Below, piece after piece: positions 16,438 to 20,430 of a stretch of DNA of 20,430 bases. Position numbers and translations under genes: made by a program. The stretch's first letter is position 1. The number at the start of each line of letters is the position of its first letter. The notes beneath the pieces were generated by a model. The model searched no databases, had not been told where the DNA came from, and was given only the letters and a program-made list of their open reading frames with translations. The DNA is from Legionellaceae bacterium (lineage in GTDB: Bacteria; Pseudomonadota; Gammaproteobacteria; Legionellales; Legionellaceae), in assembly GCA_030696465.1 (NCBI GenBank), contig JAUYSE010000133.1, positions 1-20,430 of the forward strand, given 5' to 3'.

Positions 16438-16968
16438 ATGAAAGTAAAACGACGTATAAAATCGATGATCATCGTATTGGCAACAGGATTAACAATGAAT
16501 GCAATGGCAGCAAATTATGCAGCTGTTGATAAAGACTCTTGCAGCAAAATGGTGAATAGCATGGAGCCATTTATTTTAATTTTGAAAAACGGTGATAATT
16601 TACATGAAGGTATTAATAAATGTGCAACCGATGCAAATTTAACAGGAGCGGCTATCCATGGACTTGGTCAATTGTCCGATCCCATATTAGCTCATTACAG
16701 CAATGATCCGCATGAAAAACCACATTTCACTCAATTTAATGGCATCTATGAACTCATCTCTTTAAATGGCAATATCGCTCGTAGAGGTAATGAATATTAC
16801 ACCCATTTGCATGCTGTTTTAGGTAACGAGAAATTTGAAGGTCTTGCTGGCCATATTAAAGACACTCTCGTTGGCGTTACAGCTGAAATTACCATTGTTC
16901 CATTTTCAAAACCCTTGGAAAGAGATGTTGATCCTGAGACTGGGTTTGGACCAATTATAACTGAGTAA
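16438..16968 (+). CDS. Secreted PPC/DUF296-domain protein
   Basis: Start chosen at ATG 16438, 7 bases after GAGGG (16426-16430), giving 176 residues. A TTG start at 16405 would spoil the signal peptide. The N-terminus MKVKRRIKSMIIVLATGL...NAMAA is a signal peptide with an AMA cleavage box near residue 24. The rest matches the PPC (DUF296) fold: ILILKNGDNLHEGINKCA, LTGAAIHGLGQLSDPIL, YELISLNGNIA, then the conserved HLHAVLG (H123, H125) and GLAGHI (H139) that can form a metal-like triad. C35 and C62 could form a disulfide. Bacterial PPC proteins are usually cytosolic trimers of unknown function, so export is notable. It is divergent from the LysR gene and ends 16 bases before a terminator hairpin. 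Confidence 0.85.
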   Translation: MKVKRRIKSMIIVLATGLTMNAMAANYAAVDKDSCSKMVNSMEPFILILKNGDNLHEGINKCATDANLTGAAIHGLGQLSDPILAHYSNDPHEKPHFTQFNGIYELISLNGNIARRGNEYYTHLHAVLGNEKFEGLAGHIKDTLVGVTAEITIVPFSKPLERDVDPETGFGPIITE

Positions 16969-16984
16969 AAATATTTACACGTGG

Positions 16985-17003
16985 AAAAGTCCAGAGGGCT
17001 TTT
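16985..17003 (+). terminator. Intrinsic terminator after the PPC gene
   Basis: AAAAGTCC-AGA-GGGCTTTT forms an 8-bp stem (one G-T pair) with a 3-nt loop ending in a T-run, 16 bases past the TAA. It would separate the PPC gene from the EamA gene. Confidence 0.5.
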
Positions 17004-17040
17004 AATAACATTAAATATATCTACACGGAGACTATGACGA

Positions 17041-17100
17041 ATGAGCGTTTTAAAACAGGCTAACAGATATTATAGTTTGGTGTTCAGCATATGGAGATAG
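17041..17100 (+). CDS. Possible 19-codon leader ORF upstream of the EamA gene
   Basis: ATG at 17041 follows GGAG (17027-17030) and reads MSVLKQANRYYSLVFSIWR, stopping at TAG 17098-17100, so it overlaps the EamA start (17091) in another frame. A 9-codon ORF from ATG 17034 (MTNERFKTG) shares the same ribosome site. Either could couple translation to the EamA gene, which lacks a good ribosome site. Chance is a real alternative. Confidence 0.2.
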   Translation: MSVLKQANRYYSLVFSIWR

Positions 17101-17987
17101 AAAAAAAATCAGCTTATTGGCATTTTTTCATGCCGATTATTTTTGTAATTCTGTATGGTTCCGGATTTGTTGGCGCAAAATTAGGCCTTCCCTATGCTGG
17201 GCCTCTAACATTTTTATTATTACGCTTTATCTGTACTACAGCCCTACTTTATCTCATTACCCTTTTCTTGCGTGCCCCATGGCCACGAGGACTACAGGAA
17301 ATTGGACACATCATGATAGCTGGACTATTGATGCAAGGTGTATTCTCTGTGGGCGTATTTGAGGCTATTAATTTAGGAATTTCACCCGCTACCTCTGCGT
17401 TAATCATTGCATTACAACCGATTTTGGTTGCTCTGGGTTCGGCGCCCATTTTAGGAACAAAAATCCGCTTGCCCCAATGGTTTGGTTTATTACTGGGCTT
17501 ACTTGGAGTTTTGCTCGTGGTTAGTCATAAATTAACTTTTAGTCATACCCACATAATTGGTTTAGCAATGAGTTTTCTAGGACTTTTCGGTTTAACGGCT
17601 GGTAATCTTTATCAAAAGCGCTTTTGTTCACATATGAATATATTTAGCGGAGGGATGATCCAATCACTGACCGCTGGTATTGCCGTTTCTGTGGGGGCTT
17701 TTCTGTTTGAATCTATGCATGTATCGTGGACAAATCAGTTTATATTCGCGCTCGTTTGGATGTCTGTAGTCGTCTCTATCGGTGCACTGAGCGTTCTTTA
17801 TTTGTTGTTAAGACACGGTGAAGTAGCGCAAGTGGCTAGCTTATTTTATTTAGTACCTGTCTCAACAGCTATTATTGCATTCTTTATTTATAACGAAGCT
17901 ATCGACATGCTTGGCCTCGTTGGTATTTTTATCACTGCACTTGGGATTATCCTCGTTCAAAAACGCGGCTCATTACAAACAGTATAA
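17091..17987 (+). CDS. EamA/DMT-family membrane transporter
   Basis: 298 residues with about ten hydrophobic segments in two homologous halves, as in the EamA (RhaT/YdcZ-like) drug/metabolite transporter superfamily. First half: HFFMPIIFVILYGSGFVGAK, LTFLLLRFICTTALLYLI, and ATSALIIALQPILVALGSAP before LPQWFGLLLGLLGVLLVV. Second half: HIIGLAMSFLGLFGLTAGNL and VASLFYLVPVSTAIIAFFIY, then MLGLVGIFITALGIILVQKR. The second-half P-V motif after LFYL is typical. It probably exports a small metabolite or amino acid from the inner membrane; the substrate cannot be read from sequence. ATG 17091 is the only sensible start, with a poor ribosome site. It may be controlled with the PPC gene by the LysR regulator, but a terminator lies between them. 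Confidence 0.88.
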   Translation: MEIEKKSAYWHFFMPIIFVILYGSGFVGAKLGLPYAGPLTFLLLRFICTTALLYLITLFLRAPWPRGLQEIGHIMIAGLLMQGVFSVGVFEAINLGISPATSALIIALQPILVALGSAPILGTKIRLPQWFGLLLGLLGVLLVVSHKLTFSHTHIIGLAMSFLGLFGLTAGNLYQKRFCSHMNIFSGGMIQSLTAGIAVSVGAFLFESMHVSWTNQFIFALVWMSVVVSIGALSVLYLLLRHGEVAQVASLFYLVPVSTAIIAFFIYNEAIDMLGLVGIFITALGIILVQKRGSLQTV

Positions 17988-18118
17988 AGAATTGATCCAA
18001 ACAAAATTGATTAATAATTGTCCGGAAATTTCTGAGATTAGCGGCTACCCCCCTTAAAGAACAGCAGAAACTGCGACGCATTGGCCCTGATAAGGGTGGG
18101 TATTGGGAAATTCTATAG
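17988..18118 (+). pseudogene. Unrecognised gene remnant with a C-run frameshift
   Basis: Directly after the EamA stop, one frame reads ELIQTKLINNCPEISEISGY. Reading past a six-C run (18048-18053) with one base removed, it continues PLKEQQKLRRIGPDKGGYWE and stops at TAG 18116-18118. The join gives a smooth protein-like C-terminus, suggesting a decayed gene or a sequencing slip in the homopolymer. No family recognised and no start seen. Confidence 0.25.
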
Positions 18119-18202
18119 CGAATATCAAAAAAAAAGGACGAATCAATAAAATTTTACAGCAAAAAAGGGTTTGACCATCAATAAAATATCTTAATAAACA
18201 GG

Positions 18203-18580
18203 CTACATGTTGCGTGAACCTTTATGGTGCATTTTATTTTTAATTTCACTCGCTTCTTCTTCAGAAATAGGAGGGGCAAACGATATTAATGCTATAGAAT
18301 CTTCCTGAGCATACATGCTGTGAAACTCATTTCCAGGAATCAGCACTCCATTCTCAGATAATAATGTGTAATTTTCCTCGCCAATATCAACATCGATATG
18401 ACCACTCAATACATAAAAAAACTCTTCATTTGAGTGTTGAATATTTGTGTGCGTAGCACCTTTTTCAAATCTTGCGTACACTACAGCTAATTCTTGACCT
18501 ACTATACGATGTAGATACAACTTATCATCAAATTTTTTCATCTCAATCGTAGAAAAGTCGAAAAATCTATTTTGATTCAT
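18203..18580 (-). CDS. Small single-domain cupin protein
   Basis: 125 residues, a typical length for a single cupin_2 barrel. ATG 18578-18580 follows GAGG with a 5-base gap. Motif 1 is HTNIQHSNEEFFYVLSG (H44, H49, E53, G60) and motif 2 is NGVLIPGNEFHSM (G78, P82, H87), so three metal ligands (H49, E53, H87) are present. The first histidine of the canonical HxH pair is Ile47; His44 could substitute. Such proteins bind a divalent metal and act as small dioxygenases, isomerases or ligand-binding proteins; the sequence does not show which. There is no signal peptide. It stands alone on the minus strand, with a 0.33-kb non-coding gap upstream. Confidence 0.85.
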   Translation of the reverse strand: MNQNRFFDFSTIEMKKFDDKLYLHRIVGQELAVVYARFEKGATHTNIQHSNEEFFYVLSGHIDVDIGEENYTLLSENGVLIPGNEFHSMYAQEDSIALISFAPPISEEEASEIKNKMHHKGSRNM

Positions 18581-18912
18581 AGCAGCCTCATCTAAAATAT
18601 AGTCATATAATATTAACCTTAGAGCACCTGCGAATATTTGTCAAAATCAAGATAATAGCAATTTATCTTATTTTTAATCTATTGCGGCCAAATTAGCTCA
18701 CATTGGTATATTCCCTCAAGATCTTAATTAACATGAGAAGACTAAGATCTTTTGGGGTGTGACAAGCAATGGAACGAAAAGGTACTCTAAGCAAAGTTCA
18801 CTAAGCTGTATTAGTTCGAACCTAATCTGACAAATCACTTGAAAAAGAGCGTAGAAATCAATCCCCATCTCTCTTGAAACCAACTCTAACAAGCAGCTCA
18901 ATGAGAAAAAAC
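18581..18912. other. Non-coding gap between cupin and mazG-like genes
   Basis: No convincing gene. It holds a 9-bp hairpin, AAGATCTTA (18718-18726) with TAAGATCTT (18743-18751), followed by TTTT on the plus strand, and a tRNA T-arm look-alike at 18810-18826. The minus-strand frame across 18728-18961 is hydrophobic, overlaps the mazG-like gene and has no ribosome site, so it is treated as chance. The AT-rich stretch at 18591-18625 probably holds the cupin promoter. Confidence 0.4.
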
Positions 18913-19506
18913 TTAGCTTTCCTCTATATATCTTCCAACCTTTGCGCCACATGTTCCACAACAGCCATTTAAAACGATGCTCTTATCAACTATGGTCGCA
19001 ACAGGATCTTTAATGGTACACACAGCCGCACATCGGCCACACCAAACATTTTTTAGAATTAACTCTTTTTGAGTAACTTTTGATGCCCAGATGGCTAACG
19101 CTTTTTTAGTTCCGCTTACCTTGCCATGCTGAGGTAACTTGGTTCTTACTTTTGCTTGATCCCAATATTGCATTAATTCATCAAATGACTTGCCTTTCAA
19201 ATCGTTCAAGCCCTGCTCTTTTGCGATATCTTTCATCGCATTCAATCGATGCTCAAATTTATCCAGACTTTTACGTAATGTTGTCTCTGGATCAAAATTG
19301 CTAAATACGCACAATGAGAAGGCTGCATGCAAAAGATCGCCTATTTCATCCTGCAAAGCCTCCCTTTGTTCGGATGAATAAAGATGCTCTTCTATTTCTA
19401 CACATTCATTGCGGATCTGCGCCATGATTTGGTCTTTAGTTTCCCATTTCAACCCAAACCCAGCTGCCTCATGCTCTAAATGCTCAATGTCATCAAAAAT
19501 CGTCAT
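18913..19506 (-). CDS. MazG-type NTP pyrophosphohydrolase with C-terminal cysteine cluster
   Basis: 197 residues from ATG 19504-19506, preceded by AAGG. Residues 5-125 form an all-alpha MazG domain: the Mg-binding pattern ExxE (E34, E37) then ExxD (E54, D57) in IRNECVEIEEHL and QDEIGDLLHAAFSL. The usual tail follows: DPETTLRKSLDKFEHRLNAM, KEQGLNDL and SFDELMQYWDQAK. Such domains hydrolyse NTPs or dNTPs to NMP and pyrophosphate, often for pool sanitation or ppGpp-linked stress. After a linker, six cysteines appear: WCGRCAAVC (C156, C159, C163) and CCGTC (C182, C183, C186), which could make a zinc ribbon. I do not know this combination as a standard architecture. It is downstream of a dead toxin gene (19560-19893) on the same strand. 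Confidence 0.82.
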   Translation of the reverse strand: MTIFDDIEHLEHEAAGFGLKWETKDQIMAQIRNECVEIEEHLYSSEQREALQDEIGDLLHAAFSLCVFSNFDPETTLRKSLDKFEHRLNAMKDIAKEQGLNDLKGKSFDELMQYWDQAKVRTKLPQHGKVSGTKKALAIWASKVTQKELILKNVWCGRCAAVCTIKDPVATIVDKSIVLNGCCGTCGAKVGRYIEES

Positions 19507-19559
19507 AATATCGCCTTATATTTGTTTCGTCACCGCGCTACGACAGCGTGCGTGAGGGA

Positions 19560-19893
19560 TTACAGATGCCTGAAAAAATCCATAGATTGATGTAACACCC
19601 GAATAATGGCAACGCCATAGCCAGTCATTTTAAAGAAAATAATATGAGAACCCACATTAAATGCTCGCAAATTCTGACGAATATAATCACATTTTCGAGA
19701 AATCAACGGATCATCCACAGACGCTGAAAACTTGTTTCAATCGCCAAAAATAATCTTCTGTTCGTTGAATGCCAAACTCGCTGGAACTGTATAAATAAAT
19801 AGACTCAAGATCATTGATAGCCTTTGGATAAAGGAGAAATGGATCACCACTCTCCTCACCCTCGTCAATCATGTGTCTCAATTGTTCGCGCCA
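19560..19893 (-). pseudogene. ParD/ParE toxin-antitoxin remnant, fused and frameshifted
   Basis: The minus strand reads WREQLRHMIDEGEESGDP, like the C-terminal end of ParD antitoxins. It runs without a stop into LYPKAINDLESIYLYSSSEF, GIQRTEDYFWRLKQVF, a ParE N-terminal half. A frameshift near 19728 moves the rest to another frame: SASVDDPLISRKCDYIRQNL, GSHIIFFKMTGYGVAIIRVL, HQSMDFFRHL, ending at TAA 19560-19562. Antitoxin end, toxin start and frame have all been damaged, so no functional pair remains. The final IRVLHxxMD motif is typical of ParE. Confidence 0.8.
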
Positions 19894-19907
19894 ATAAATA
19901 CTCCAAT

Positions 19908-19954
19908 ATGTAAGTAATATTCTTACATAAAGCATATAAGACATTTGCTTACAT
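19908..19954. repeat. Inverted and direct copies of CTTACAT
   Basis: ATGTAAG (19908-19914) and CTTACAT (19922-19928) form a perfect 7-bp dyad with a 7-nt spacer. A third CTTACAT lies at 19948-19954. The set sits between the ParDE remnant and the recombinase fragment, so it may be the old toxin-antitoxin operator or a recombinase core site; the sequence does not decide. Confidence 0.35.
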
Positions 19955-19965
19955 TTCAATTTATT

Positions 19966-20190
19966 ATGGCTTTTTTGCACTTTAAAACCCTGCTGCGACA
20001 CCGCGACTTTTGCTACTTTTATTGCTCTTTTGGATTAGGATTGCGTGCTAAAGAAATTGCATCACTCAAGATTGCAGATGTCACTACACCTGATTATAAA
20101 TTACTCGATGAAGTGTGCCTAAAACGCGCGATGACCAAAGGCGAAAAACAGCGCTATGCGTACCTCACTCATAAAAAAGTCTGTGATGCC
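19966..20190 (+). pseudogene. Tyrosine recombinase (phage integrase) fragment
   Basis: The open segment includes CYFYCSFGLGLRAKEIASLK and IADVTTPDYKLLDEV, then TKGEKQRYAYLTHKKVCDA. This is the first part of the catalytic domain, with the conserved GLRxxEI arginine motif and the TKG lysine hairpin. The N-terminal core-binding domain and the HxxR and Tyr motifs are absent. Near 20190 the sequence switches to Maf-like coding in another frame. It cannot be functional. Confidence 0.75.
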
Positions 20191-20320
20191 TATCCTGTGT
20201 GCGGACACTGAGGTGGTATTAGACGAAAAAATTTTAGGAAAACCACGCGACGCCCAAGATGCTTTTAACATGTTAAAAAATTATTCTGGCCGCAGCCACG
20301 AAGTCATCACCAGCGCGCGA
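20186..20320 (+). pseudogene. Maf (septum-formation/NTP pyrophosphatase) internal fragment
   Basis: The frame from 20186 reads PILCADTEVVLDEKILGKPR, then DAQDAFNMLKNYSGRSHEVI. It matches the core of Maf nucleotide pyrophosphatases: the ADT with catalytic Asp, ILGKPRD, and the ML...SGRxHEV block. N-terminal (SxSPRR) and C-terminal parts are missing; the right side runs into the terminal palindromic repeat at 20333. It is joined directly to the recombinase fragment on its left. Confidence 0.75.
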
Positions 20321-20332
20321 GATTTAGTTTCT

Positions 20333-20430
20333 CTTAATGCCCGGGATCTATCCATAATCCGGCTCCGTGCGAACTTATGGATGGATCCCGGGCATTAAGT
20401 CTTGCTAAGGCTCGCGCTGCTCGCCAAGCA
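20333..20430. repeat. Compound palindromic repeat, right terminal copy
   Basis: Outer stem CTTAATGCCCGGGATC (20333-20348) pairs perfectly with GATCCCGGGCATTAAG (20384-20399). A further inner stem is ATCCATAA (20350-20357) with TTATGGAT (20375-20382). The second GC-rich hairpin starts at 20402 and is cut by the window end. It is the same element and orientation as 1-104. Confidence 0.8.

Noticed and set aside
18810..18826. tRNA T-arm look-alike: ATTAG-TTCGAAC-CTAAT with a canonical 7-nt T-loop
   Set aside because: No matching acceptor, D-arm or anticodon arm upstream (the acceptor 5' half would need TTGTCAG). At most it could be an old att-site scrap.
18728..18961. 77-residue hydrophobic minus-strand frame
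   Set aside because: It overlaps the 3' end of the mazG-like gene, has no ribosome site, and its composition looks like chance translation of AT-rich DNA.
19908..19954. CRISPR-like or iteron array
   Set aside because: Only three 7-mers with irregular spacing and mixed orientation; too short for an array or replication origin.

Overview
The window is AT-rich, densely coding bacterial DNA. Gene content (an HME-RND metal efflux operon of CzcCBA/HelCBA type, glpD, a LysR regulator, a PPC-domain exoprotein, EamA, MazG) and the abundance of decayed mobile DNA and palindromic repeats suggest a gammaproteobacterium. An intracellular-lifestyle lineage such as Legionellales is plausible, but that placement is inference. 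The same compound palindromic repeat lies in the same orientation at both extreme ends (1-104 and 20333-20430), so the window may be one assembly contig that broke at repeats.

Left part (1-7.4 kb). After the terminal repeat and a start-less minus-strand gene remnant comes one very large gene (612-6047). It encodes an 1811-residue SecA-type DEAD motor: the ATPase motifs sit at residues 1084-1556, behind a roughly 1080-residue helical N-terminal extension, and the C-terminus carries four 14-residue tandem repeats. It is the most unusual gene here. It is followed by a palindromic MITE-like element (6170-6317) and the wreck of a Tn3-family transposon: a truncated tnpA, divergent from a resolvase carrying a stop, an internal deletion and a frameshift.

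Middle (7.5-13.0 kb). A tight three-gene operon encodes an outer-membrane factor, a periplasmic adaptor and an HME-RND pump; the genes overlap by 4 nt or are separated by a few bases. Together they would form a trans-envelope metal-cation exporter. No metal-responsive regulator is next to it.

Right part (13.4-20.4 kb). glpD (aerobic glycerol-3-phosphate dehydrogenase) has its own promoter. Its last four codons and its stop codon come from the inverted repeat of an internally deleted IS903-type IS5-family element (14875-15335). A LysR regulator is divergent from a secreted PPC/DUF296 protein, with a 24-bp dyad between them, and an EamA-family transporter follows. Then come a cupin protein and a MazG-type nucleotide pyrophosphohydrolase with a C-terminal cysteine cluster, both on the minus strand. 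The last 900 bases are a graveyard of fused or frameshifted fragments: ParD/ParE, a tyrosine recombinase and Maf. They end at the second copy of the terminal repeat.

No rRNA, tRNA or CRISPR array was found. The strongest candidates for undescribed biology are the giant SecA-like protein, the MazG/cysteine-cluster fusion, the LysR-PPC-EamA module and the two families of structured palindromic repeats.
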